In this document: positions 1 through 12,000 of the stretch, piece by piece
Numbering within the stretch: position 1 is the first letter of the stretch
Layout: each line of letters opens with the position of its first letter
Source: Membranipora membranacea
Lineage: Eukaryota; Bryozoa; Gymnolaemata; Cheilostomatida; Membraniporidae
Length of the DNA stretch: 64,000 nucleotides
Assembly: GCA_914767715.1 (NCBI GenBank)
Contig: OU612068.1
Span: 31,248,001 to 31,312,000 of the forward strand
Reading direction: 5' to 3'
Made by a program: the position numbers and the translations under genes
Notes under the pieces: generated by a model
Told to the model about the DNA's origin: nothing
Databases searched by the model: none
The model's input: the letters and a program-made list of their open reading frames with translations, nothing else

Positions 1-872
1 ATCATGAAGGCGTGGAAAGGCTGTACAAAGTCAGATGAAGCATTGTAAGCTATAACTCTCAGAAAAGGGCAAAGGATCACATATAACTTTTGTTTCACCA
101 TCAGCATTGAGAGACCACACTTTCGGAAACAACAAACTTACACTTCAGTATACAAAGCATGTTCAACAACGGAGCACACCACGCACACAAAATAAGCTAA
201 TAGATTACCGCCACAGAACGTGATATAACGCTTCGCCGGATTACATTGTCGATTCAACTGTTAGGGTCTCTCCAAAAAACTGTAGCCAGAATTGTCACAT
301 TGGAATGCCATGTCAGGTTAATATGGAGGTCGTCAGTCGTCACTGTCACTTTTCTATGATTCTACATGCCATCTTGTCCGTCACCCACTAAACCGCTTTT
401 GTCAAATTGCCAGAATTTGTGGTGGGACCCTCAAATGTGCCAAAAATAAAAAAAACCTGGATGAACAGTTACTTACCATGCACTTTTAAATAATTACTGA
501 AATAAGGATAAGTATGATCAACCCTGAATGAATCTACCTGTATATATATTAATTGGTAGTTTTTAGTGAGGAAGCTCCGACTTATACCATATCAAACACA
601 TTATATGGCTAAGCCATAGATAGAGACTGATCAAATTTTCCTGCATTTGAAGTTGCTCCCCTTTGCACCGTCTGCGGCTTACCAGTAGAATGAGAGTAAA
701 AGGAAAGCAGGCAAGTTTGATCAAACTTGATCTAGCTAAGCCGCAGTCTCCCTTTTACACTTGGCTTATAACTTCTGTTAAATTCTGTTGAGGTTGGTGA
801 TTTCTAATCAGATCTCTTTAGCTAGAATTTATGTGCATTTTAAAACCATCATCATAACCAACTAACACTCAC
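1..872. other. intron or flank of the PX-SH3 gene, no exon seen
   Basis: The upstream gene should continue here on the minus strand because its exon ending at 873 is in phase 1. I see no open stretch with good splice sites. A 25-35 base segment near 640-740 appears partly as an imperfect inverted copy (tcaagtttgatcaaact and relatives), suggesting a small foldback. Confidence 0.3.
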
Positions 873-3800
873 CTGCATCTCCGCCGCCAAGTTTAGAAGG
901 TGATTTGACGTCTGACAAGGATTCCTCTGTGTAATGATTGTCCACTACATGTAACTTTTTAGGTATATCCGGAGCAAGAAATGAACCAGGAGCGTATCCC
1001 TGGTGCCCATCTTGTTCCCTCATTATAAACCACCATCCTGATAAAATACACACAAAAATCGGTAGAGTGTTATATAAGTGGTGTAATGTTTTGCATAGGG
1101 GAGAAAATTATGTCTCTAACTCCTTGCTCTCCTCATTGCGGACAGTTTTTATGTAATTCATGGTTGTCTTCTCTTTGAAATTTATATCAGAGAGAAGACA
1201 ACTAAATTAGAATGGTCAAACCATCGTGACAAAATGCTATCAGCAGGGTGTTTGGAACAAGGCAAATACAGCTTCTTGGTTGAATTTTAATATCACAGTT
1301 GTTATTGAGACATGACATACCATCATCATTTCTTTCAAGGACGATACATTTCATGCCTTCAGTGATAGAGAGTTCGTCCCTGCTGTCTGGTACATAGTCA
1401 GCGGTACATACATATATATCCGCTGGCTCATCATCTGGAGTGATGCTGCGGTGTGGAGTACTGTTACCATTAATAGCACCTGGTAAGGATGAGGTTGCTT
1501 CAGTAAGTGTTGCGTATTCAGCAGATATGTCTTCATATGGTGCTGATGGTAGCTGTCTGTCAGACAAGGCCATCTTCTCCTACAAAATTAGATATCAGAA
1601 AAAAAAACTATAAACTAAGATGTGAGATGACGGGATCGGGAGAACAGACCAGAGATTGGGAGCTTATGTTATAACAGACATAATATCACATCACATTTAT
1701 ACATATTGAGTTCTTATATCAATTTGTATGCAAGAAGATTATCTTTTGACTACTGCAGTGTATTGTACCTACTAGCCTGCCTTGACAAGCTTTGTGTTGT
1801 GACAAAGCTTGTCAAGGCAGGCTATATACATACATGCACCGTAGGGTGAGTGTAATATGACATTCTAGAGGTAAAGTATAGACGACTGTGTTTAGAGAAG
1901 TAGTTTGTAGACATGCTAGTCTGCATTTCATTTGTCAGGGTCTAGGTTGGGCAGTGACCAACACGGCAATAGTTAGGTCTAAGAGTGATACAGTTGCTTC
2001 CCCCTTAAAACAAGCAGGAAAATAATGACTAACTACTAACACAGTCCAGTGTTTCATCGGATAGTGAAGGTTTTTTCTTCTTCCCGTCTTTCTTTCTGAC
2101 CCTATATTAAAAAATCAGAAAATGTTATCATATCTGCTATCAGTATTGCGGGTGTGACTCTGATTTAGCAGTTATTTATTTATCACAGCATGTGATGTAC
2201 ATATGAGCCAATATCTCAAACATAGTAGACCAATTGAGAGATAGCGGGCGGCCACACGCAAGCATACACACATGTCATTCAGATCCTTATCTTAACACAT
2301 TCAACTACAACCATGAAAGTATGTCCATTTGTGCTCTCGTATTACATTTTATGGTTTTATTTTTATCATACTATTGCTGATCTGTGCATTGTTCATTATG
2401 TTAAAACTGATAACATACCGATAAACTGACTCAAACGGCAATTCAGTTTCTACAAGTATGGGGTGCATACCACTCATGAGTTGGTCACTGCTATATAAAT
2501 TGACCCGACACTGTATATAGACATGGGAAAGGTTTGACTACCATTAATTTCTGGGTCAATCCTACACCCCTGATGCTTTATGCCCCTCCCAAGCAGCCAA
2601 GTTCTTCCAATATCCATGTAGATATGTATTTAAACATTAAAAAAAAAAAATTGGAAGTTTTGTGTGCACTTAGTGAGCACACGAGAATTACTTACTTGTC
2701 TGTGTCGTTGTGATCCTCAGTTGGAAAGTCTGAAAGCCAAATCTCAAAAAATGCTGACACAGTATGAGAGCTGACGATGTCAGCAGGCAGCCGTAAAATT
2801 CCCTGTAACAGAAGCGAGAAGATAAACACGAAATTAAAGGAAAAAAAAAGGAAACAATGCCAAAAAAACATCTCTCAAGGTACAAATGTGCATGAACATT
2901 CTAATCATGCCCAATGTAAAGACTGGAAAACTATGCTATGTTTTGTTAATGTGTTAAAGTAACAATGCTTCATAGTTTCCGAGGTTGTTAACAATTGAAG
3001 CCACTTCTTTGTTACGATAAAAAATCACACGGAAGTATAGAAAGAAGTAAGCTAAGGCAGTTACTGGTAAATAAATAATAGGTCAGTAGGAGTGGCACCC
3101 AGTCTATATATTCTTGGTATGTATTTAAGTTGACTATTCATGGAAGATGATATCAAATGGGTCAAGAAATTATTGTAGACAAGCACTGATTTAATGACTG
3201 AGTGGGCAGGGCCTTCAGGCCGACGTCTCAATATCATACAATTATAGTGAGCACATTCTTAGATTAGGCAACATGCCTTTGAGCGGCTTATGATGTCACA
3301 AAAAGAGAAACCAATTCTGAACTCATCCCTCAATGAACTGAGAATTACTCATGTAGATTTTTAGCATTTTGTTACTAAAATTAATTATCGGCTACTAGCT
3401 TCAACTTTCAGAATGAGAGTAAGTCACACATGGGAAGTAGTATCTACCAGACACAAATACAACATGTACCTACCAGACACAACCACAATATGAACATACC
3501 ATGCAAAAATCATTAATTTCATGTACATGATTCTTCTCTATCTTGAATGCCTTCTGAAGAACGTTCATCGCTAAAAATTAGAAAAAAAGAATGCAAAGTT
3601 GAAGATCCAAAAACATGTATACCTATAAACATTGTAGATTAGACAGGATGTTATTGTTTTTTTAGTTCCTGTTATGGGGAAGACAAATAGACTTATCTTG
3701 TTATGAGGATTGCATAATTGACTGTATTTTTGGGGCCATTCATAACATAACTGATATAAGGCTCGGCAAACAGAAAAGTAAACCATCACTACAACTCATA

Positions 3801-6798
3801 ACAAGAAGATAAGCAGTCTGAACAAAAATCACAGCATGATAAACTAACCAACAAAGTATCTATATATAGCATGATATGAGCCTTTTTAGATAGCGCTGCC
3901 ACTGTTTTGACCTCTCAGTCCCAAATAATAGATGGGGCAGTTCCGCTAGAGCTAGACTAATATGCTCTACAACAGACTACCTTACAACACCTCATCTATC
4001 TTCACAGCAAACTTCATTTCTCAGGCATTTGCCGGGGAAGGAAAGTTTGGGGACTGGAATTTATCACACAAAAAACGAGCAAAATAACAGGACAACTCTT
4101 GATAAATACTAAATACTCACTGGGTAGTTCTGGTAGGTTGTGATTGTTACCCACTCGCTCCCTCAGCATTCTCTATAACAAACAAAAAACATATAGCAAT
4201 GAGAGATCTAAAGCAGCAGTCACTCCACACACGGCTGGGACTTACACATAGGCTATACAGGTGGTAAGTTAATCTCATGGTTTGAGAAGCTCAGACTCAT
4301 CTAAACTCAGGGAGAACACGGTGACTGGCAATCAAAGTGTTTATGACAATACTATTTAAAAGTCACTAACAATACAATTCATGTGCAATGAGCAGAAAAT
4401 TACTATCCTTATTATAGTATTATATTAAAGACCGCAGTGATCAGTCTGACAAGCACTATTCACAAAAACATATTATCAGCATACGATTCGATTCACAATA
4501 AGGATATCAGGATCTACATAGATTCGCAATAAGGATATCAGGATCTACTCATCCACACCATACATTGAGATTCTGTAACACTATTTAGCAGTCATGCGAC
4601 TATTTAGGAGGACATATAAATAAACTCCAGTCCAATATGGTAAACATATTAAGAGGTCAAATTCCAAGCTTAATTTATGTTAATGAAATGAAAAAATTCA
4701 TGACTAAATTTGTTTAAACTGGAAGCCAACCAATAAGATCCACTTGGCAGCGATCAGCAGCAACAGCAGCATAATAAGGTTCAGCCTCCCACTGATGTTT
4801 ACGTCAAACATCCAATTATACAAACAAGGAAATATTTTATCCTTGGCATAAGCTTCTATTTTCCTTCAACAAATTAAAAAAATCATTATCTTCATAAATA
4901 GCTTTGCTTGTCATGCTTACCTCATAGTCATAGAAAGATGAATATTTTCTGTATATTGGATATTTTTCACCGTCGCTCCACTCCACTATGAGAACATAAA
5001 CCTACAGAACAAATATATAGATAATATGTCAATTCGTATGACTTACAGGCTGAAAAATAGCTGTTGAGCAAAACCGTTGTAAATATGTGCTTTTTTTCAG
5101 GGATACAGACAGAATACACATAGAGCCACACTATAATACACATAATGAAAAATACACATAGTATGGCCAAAGATTATGGTATGTCTATCTGTATCATATT
5201 TGACCAAGTTCACTTCACATGCCATTAAACATTGTCATAGTCATCTCATTCATTAACACAAATGCTTGCGTCAACAATTCATAGATGACGATCAACAGCT
5301 TAGCAGTTTGCATGGGACATCAGAAGGTATGTATATCAGAGTATGAAACTTAACACAGTGCCTGCTATTGGTGAAAAGCTAACAGCCCAGGCTAGTCACC
5401 AGCCATACGTCTGATAATAAAATCAGTCATTATTGCTCAGGAACTTTTGGTGGATCCTGGCCGTTGACGAGGGCGATGACAGGGACTTAGAGGTATAAAT
5501 GGGTCACAATAACTTTGCAGCCAAGTTACCTAATGTTGACTACTCCTGTGACTGTTTTACATTGCGCATGTAATTACATGATTTGCCTCTCTGCTATTTC
5601 AAACAAGGTTTGAGAGAAGTTACATATGATGGCCATTGAGTTAGATGTGTGATATCAGGATTGATCAGTGGTGATTCTCCAACTAGCCTTGCTACAGTGT
5701 CTCAAAAATAAAATTGGCAAACTAACGAAGAGACCTTTCTTAGCATATCCAGGGTAATCTGCGAAAGTCTGCGTATACAAGAATTACATAAAATGGGCTG
5801 AAGTATAATGGTAACTTCCTTCTTCATATTGACATTGTGTAAGACAGGGTGTGATCTTATCGGACTATCACTAGGTAGCCTGTCGATCATAGGTAGCCTG
5901 TCGATCTGATCGGTTACCAATAATATATTATCGAGGGATTGGTTCCTTGTTACCCTGAAGCCCTTCTTCAAATCGACAAATGTGAGGGATGATCAAAACC
6001 ATTTCTACTCAATTGTGCACTATCCCTTTAGATACCATTCCACATTATAGCGAACAAACAGATAAGACAGATTCCTATACTTTGTGTACATTTATACATA
6101 TTTTGGTTTTGGTGTGGGTCAATTCAAGGCAAATATAAGAAATTGATTAACATTAAGGAGCTTCTGGTGGATCGAATTATCAACCAAGAAATGCATCCAC
6201 AAGGTACAAACAACTCCTCTGGTGCCAACCACCTGTCAGTACATAGCAATATTTCTATGAGCGTGGAATTGGGTGATTTGGGAATTTCGATTGAACAGTC
6301 ATTTGAGCAGGGTGTAGCAATAATCGCTTGAAACAAGTTTTTGTAGCATAGGGAGTTTTGCGTGGATTGACAAGGACTCTCTGGGTTGACATAGGCCTAG
6401 GAAGAGGAAGTTTAATACTTGAATGCTGCTGTAGGCGCCAATAGCTATTCAATGACAGTGCAAATTCTTTTGCACTGTAATATATAGGGAAAAAATTAGA
6501 TTTCCTTATGCATGGATCTCATTCATGAAACACCACAACTTGATAAGGGGGCTTATGATTTATAGGAAATGCTTTAGATGGCATAACACTTATCTTCATA
6601 CACATGGATCTTGAAAAATAATTGATGTGTTTCATGAAGATTCCTTTGTTGTATGTGAGAGGAAAAATGATAGAATTTATTTGGAGAGAGCATCAAGGAT
6701 CCCGTTACAGGGTAACAACTTACATAATATCTGTTGGGAATAAATCCTCTTTTCTCAATAGCGATACATTCTGCTGAGCGTAGTATTTTTGAACTCAT
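873..6798 (-). CDS. PX-SH3 adaptor, p47phox/NOXO1 or Tks-like (3' end not seen)
   Basis: Eight exons in consistent phase on the minus strand: 6724-6798, 4921-5001, 4121-4172, 3500-3570, 2696-2802, 2041-2101, 1321-1579, 873-1037, about 290 codons so far. Residues 1-125 read as a PX domain: FEKR-like start (AIEKRGFIPNRYY), VYVLIVEWSDG, the phosphoinositide-binding-type YRKYSSFY (Arg43), an LPELP turn, then LPADIVSS and a FFE helix. A Lys-rich linker (exon 6, weak gttagt donor) leads to an SH3 domain at about 204-260, with DELSITEG, the GWWF motif and the GYAPGSFL end. The order matches p47phox and SH3PXD2 proteins, which scaffold NADPH oxidase at membranes. The start is the ATG at 6798, placed as in p47phox. 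The last visible exon ends in phase 1 at a good donor, so more exons follow; I found none convincing in 1-872. Only one SH3 is visible; p47phox has two. Confidence 0.75.
1164..1203. repeat. short inverted repeat in intron of PX-SH3 gene
   Basis: GTTGTCTTCTCT and its reverse complement AGAGAAGACAAC flank a loop of about 16 bases, inside the intron between the two SH3 exons. It is a hairpin, possibly a small foldback element. No target duplication is obvious. Confidence 0.5.
1773..1824. repeat. palindromic element, TAGCCTG family, copy 1
   Basis: A near-perfect palindrome with arms TAGCCTGCCTTGACAAGC... around a short GTTGTG-type loop. The 9 bases on the left (tgtacctac) and right (tatacatac) match at 7 of 9 positions, suggesting a decayed 9-bp target duplication. 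A perfect relative lies at 54355-54388. It sits in an intron of the PX-SH3 gene. Confidence 0.65.
4488..4549. repeat. two-copy tandem duplication, unit about 30 bp
   Basis: The string CAATAAGGATATCAGGATCT is repeated twice in tandem with its flanks (gattcac / gattcgc), inside an intron of the PX-SH3 gene. Confidence 0.7.
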
Positions 6799-7405
6799 GA
6801 TGCAATAATGGCTTCTGTCCTGCTCTCACTTTAAAATCGAACATAATACACGCAATGAGCAAATTTCATTAGTGTGTTGCCGGTACTGGCAGTTCAGTCG
6901 GCAAAAAGTGAATACAAATTATTGCTATGTGGAAATACTTTCTATAGGGAACTGCAACATTAAAAACCTTGGAAGTGATGCAAATAGCCTATGTAAAATT
7001 TAGCATTATCTGTAGTCAATGAATGAGTAGTAGTATTTTAACTAGTATGTGCCATCTGCTCACCAATGAGTAAACTCATGGGTTGTCCAAGCCATAAGAC
7101 TGCCACAATTATCCCACCCACCCCAAAGAAACGTGACAGTCCTATGGTCCGAGGCTTCTAAGCAAATACTCAGTATTAATCCAGTCCCCTTGGAGGATGG
7201 ACTTGTTGGTTCAGGGCTTGGAAAAAGAACAATCTCACACACTAACAGCACTAAGTAAGAGACATATGTACGGTTATGATAAGTATAATACTACCGTGCC
7301 TTTATATGTCAGTATTACTTCAGGTCACAGCATGTAGGCAGATGCAGTAACAAGACTGTCCCTCCCAGTCTCCGCCCCTTGTCCCTGATGGGGTCATTTT
7401 GCCTC

Positions 7406-7512
7406 TAGGCATATAAGGAGTTTGCCAGCCAGTGAACTGCCCCCCTATGAACTGAAAGGTGGGCAGTTCATAGGGGGGCAGTTCACAGGCTGGCAAACTC
7501 CTTATATGCCTA
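7406..7512. repeat. foldback element (long hairpin)
   Basis: Arms of about 47 bp begin TAGGCATATAAGGAG and end CTCCTTATATGCCTA, with only about 8 bases of loop. Ten bases just outside (T[C/G]ATTTTGCC at 7394-7403 and 7513-7522) form an imperfect direct repeat, as expected for a target duplication. There is no coding capacity. It looks like a miniature foldback transposon. Confidence 0.7.
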
Positions 7513-8652
7513 TGATTTTGCCATATATATATACTTTCTGCTATGGAATAACTTACCTCCTTTCTGGTCTTCTCAATATTTGAGGATATCCTTTCCTGAA
7601 TTCTCTTTCTATTGGCTAATACTATCCTATAGGTCCCACTATGTCTGTCTCAGTTTTTTGTTCTTGTTTCTTTATTCCACCTACTTACCAGTACTATATA
7701 ATATAGTATAGATCTTTATTCATTCATTTATATGTCTATGTTTATTTGTTTAAAGAGGTTTTCTAGAAAGTTTACAGATAACAGAGTAGTTAAAAAGTAT
7801 ATGTGGTTGCTTAGACCATTCTCCCTGCTTAGACTCAGAGCCCTCCCGCGATCACTTTGGTAGAGCACAGAGTATGTTTACTGCTGAGGCTGTTCCCTTA
7901 TAGATTAGTGCTCAATATATGAGATGTGCATTTTGATTTATAACACAGAAATGACAAATTTAACACTTACTATAACCTGAGACATCGACTGATCACTATA
8001 TAGGCACTATAAATCACTCACCACCAATACATTTGCATGTGCTACAGCAGGAAATGCTTACCCGGGCTAATGCGTCATTCTTTGTAGAGCCAATCAGATA
8101 TCTATATGAAACTATTTGACCAATAAATGCAGCGTTTACAGACACACCTTTTAAATATCTCTTTGTGGCAAGAGGTAGCAAAGTTTAATAGAATTTGTAG
8201 AAAAGAAATTATTTTCTCAACTCAACCTCAATCTCACTAATTTTTATCCACCTTTGGTAGTAACCCACATTGAGAAGCTTTGTCCGGCTACTGTGGTAAG
8301 TTACATATTTTATGATTGCTTACATGAGACCAAACCCTCTATAAAATCAATTATTTGATCCAATGAATTGATTCGATTGATAGATTGAATTGATTGATTA
8401 ATTAAATTGTTGATCACCTACTCCTAGTCTCGTGAGCTGAGGCTTTTGAACGAATTATAATTAATCACAATAATTGATTACAGTTAGTAACAATTTATAA
8501 AATCATCATTATTAGTAGCATTAAACTAGTGGAACTAGACTCAGACCAGATTTTACATCTGTTTGCTGAAACTTAGAGCTGTGGTGGTAGAATAAATAGA
8601 GGGGTCATTGGCCCAACAATTTGGCCTTGGTTGCACCCCTGTGACTTACATC

Positions 8653-8730
8653 CCTTACTTTACTTTGCCAATGTCCAGTATCAACCCCTGTTTTTTGGGG
8701 TGGTTGATACTGGACATGGGCAAAGTAAGG
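8653..8730. repeat. foldback element with TGTCCAGTATCAA core, copy 1
   Basis: Inverted arms run from CCTTACTTTACTTTGCC through ATGTCCAGTATCAACC, with a T-rich loop, to the reverse complement ending GGGCAAAGTAAGG. The core also occurs in the foldback at 56044-56140, so this is a repeated family. Confidence 0.65.
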
Positions 8731-9035
8731 CATAATCTATTTTCCTTTAGGTTTTACTTTAGGAGTTATATGTTTTATATAGCTCCTCGTGCTTTTATTT
8801 CTGTCTAAGCAATGAATAATTTGGATACAAAACCCATGGCAGGTCTCTCTCTGATCACTACAAGGACCTACCAATCAGAGAAGTCTGGCAGTTTTGATTG
8901 GGAGACCACCAATTAACTTCATTGTACTTTATTGCTTGACTGTTGTATCTACCACCATGTATGTTTGTTCAGGTCCAAGGATATGATATCAGAAAGAGAA
9001 CTGAAGCGGTGACGGAAGCATTACCTATATTGGAT

Positions 9036-12000
9036 ATGAATACTGGTGTTTCATTGTTGGTGATACGCATAGAACTGGTCGAATGGTCTCCCTCTCCTGA
9101 TATCTTCTATTGTGGTAATTAGGAAATCCTCATAAGTGAGAGTAGCCTTGTCACACAAACACTTTTTGTGACAGGGATAAAGCATGAGACGTATCATGTA
9201 ACAAATGTTTGCCCCAAAACTGTGCTTGAAATATATACCTCAACTTCTCTGTGTAGTTCAAATTGTTAATACCTTTATCAATTCACCCGACATCTCATTA
9301 TAGCGCCAGATTTTGAGCTGACTATGGAGAAACCTAGTGAACACGACAAACTAAAATACTCAGATACTGCGGAGATCAGGGGCTGTCGACAGATACAAGA
9401 AATCTCAATCGAAACCCTCACATTCGAAGGTGACTGTCTTATATTATGTTATAAGCATACAAGAATATAGATAGACCATATCATTCAGTATCATAATGGC
9501 CGACCAATCACTATATCTGCCATTACCTTTGCTGCTATGAAAATTACAGAGTAAATTTGAGACAGCTCAATCTTATATTATATCTTATAAATCTTTTAGC
9601 ATTTGCTCTCACTTTACTTTAGCTTTACTGGTATACAGGCACTTTGTGGCACTGTCATCACGGTGCAGAGAGACTCGTATCTCAGAGTCAATCTGCAAGC
9701 AAGTGAATGAATGGAAGGTCATAAGCATAAACTTCTTGCTCTAAATTTGATTGTTTCAGCCGTTTTTCACTTGTGAGTGCATTCAACTGTCTCATTTGCT
9801 CATCTTTACAGAAGATGATGAGGTTATGGATGTGGTTGATGGAGCGGCAGGTAGCTCTGGATCCACCCCTCGTAGCCCAAGGTCTGCAGCCGGTGTTGTG
9901 GTACGCAGACAGCAGACCCCTCGCTCTATTAGTGATAGTGGCGATCCACGAGAGGGGTGTAGCTATGCTGCTGCTGTATCTGGAAAATCATTTAAGACCA
10001 TTCAGTCCTCTGAGCAAAGGGTAAGTCCGGACCAACATAGTATTGTGTAAAATATTTGTCACGCTCCTTTGGAATTCAGACTAATGCTATCTATGTGAGT
10101 CTTTGCAAGATATTTATATGAATAAAAGGATATTGCTTATTTCTAATGCTCTCCATTAGGGTCTTGCATTCTTGTCTCAACATTACTACAGATTTGCCCT
10201 TCTACGGAATGGTTCTCACATGTGATGATAATTCAACAGGGTTCACCTGAAGCATATGGAGAGTCCTCACACAAACGAAGCCGACCTAAATCCTCCACAC
10301 CTAAACTACCCAGCCAAGTAGAGTTTTATTTTGGTAATCCTTCTGTGGAGAGAGTTCAAGGCATTCTACATCTCTTCAAAGATAGGTCGGTATAAGATAC
10401 TGAAATATTCTACGTCTGCTTAAACTCGGTCAGATTCTCGAAAAAATTTATTAAAGCCGTGCTGCATGTCCCACTGATATCATGTTTCATCGGTTTATGG
10501 TGGTAAATTAAAAACTCTTCATCTTCTTATAATTTTCAAGTAATTGTCCACAACTCTAGAAGCCACCGATAATTTAACATGAGGTGACTGCCTTGAATGT
10601 CATTAAAATAACTTGTAGCTACGTCATTTGATGACTATTTCTATTATTTCAGTAAGAAAACACCGATGGATGATGATGCCAGTAGAAGTGAACTGATATG
10701 TATGCTCACTATTCCAGCTTCCTTTACTCTACATGACCTGCTGCGCTTCACTGATCATGTCTAGTAAGACTATCTAAACTCTAAAGGATTCAATGTTTTA
10801 CAGACTTTCAAAAACCAGTTGGGAGCTAAGAAACCATAGGCTTGGAGCTGTCTGTACAAAAGAGAATTCTGGGCAATTCCTGCGAAATTGTAATGCTACG
10901 TATTTTAACCAACAGCAGTGGGCTTAGATTTGAAGCCCACATTCAAAATGTTGTTCGTAAAGCAAATCAAAGGATGTATATCATTAAAAACTTTCTGTAT
11001 TTAAGTACCAAGCCACTAGCATGCATGCGCAAAATATTTAAAGATGCTTTCTCGCTCGGATTACAACTTGATTATGATCTCGACTCCCTAGTAATACTCA
11101 TTTAAGGAATCGTGTAATGCAAATATACACTGATGATGAACATTTTATTAAGAACTACCATGAATGATGTCCCTCAGGTCGGCTCAGACACCCTAAATAC
11201 CGTACTGCCTGGGGAAAAGACTGCTTTTTGAGACAATTGTGCATTTATATTAATAATACTATTTTTTAAACCTTTTTCTCCCAACTTTTACAGTTAGTGG
11301 TAGCAATGCAGTCAATCTTTACGTTACAATAGGCGAGAAGAAGGTTTCGTGAGATATTTAAAGAGCTAGCTATAGCTTCTGTGTCGATTATACAGCCATT
11401 GGACTATCACCCCACAAACATGGTCTATCTGTAATCCAGAACCGTCATAACGTGATACCATCATACCCACTCATGGATCAGAGACGCTCATGAGCTGAGA
11501 CAAGAATGTACTTGACTGTTGCTCGGTGAATTGTAACTTGTAGTAATACATATTACATCTTTGTCTGTAGCCTGTACACTGATCTTAACATGAATATTAC
11601 ATATGATTTCATGTCTTATGTTCTTTTTTATTATCCAGTGAGGGAATTGAGTATATGAAGATAATAAGAGATATGTCTCCAAATCATTACATGGTGCTCA
11701 TCAAATTTAAAGCTCAGGTATGTGACTGACCTGACCTGTGTGAGTCTCTTTTCTCACATTCGTCAATTATAACAGAGTGAGGGCTAGAAAACCACACATG
11801 TACTGATGCTCTATGATATATGTATGGAAGAGCACATGAACTGTATTTTTGCTGTTTATTTGTAACAGAGGCTGGCCGATGAGTTTTACAGAAACTATAA
11901 TGACACACCATATAACAGTATAGAGGACCACGTGTGCCACCTTGTGTACGTCGCCAGAGTGGACTTTCTCAAAGAATCAGAGGTCTGTATAATTATCTTA

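Larger units (their letters stand above)
6799..9035. other. intergenic region between two divergent genes
   Basis: It separates the minus-strand PX-SH3 gene from the plus-strand BRAP gene, so both promoters should lie here. It holds two foldback elements (7406-7512, 8653-8730) and an AT-rich palindromic stretch near 8340-8420. No open frame here resembles a protein I know. Confidence 0.5.

Noticed and set aside
5702-5971. 89-codon minus-strand frame within intron 1 of the PX-SH3 gene
   Set aside because: No family resemblance, and the neighbouring exons join in phase without it. It includes a small tandem duplication (GGTAGCCTGTCGATC twice).
9637-9716. Extra BRAP exon between exons 2 and 3
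   Set aside because: It has a fair acceptor, but in the BRAP phase it runs into a stop, and exons 2 and 3 already join in phase.
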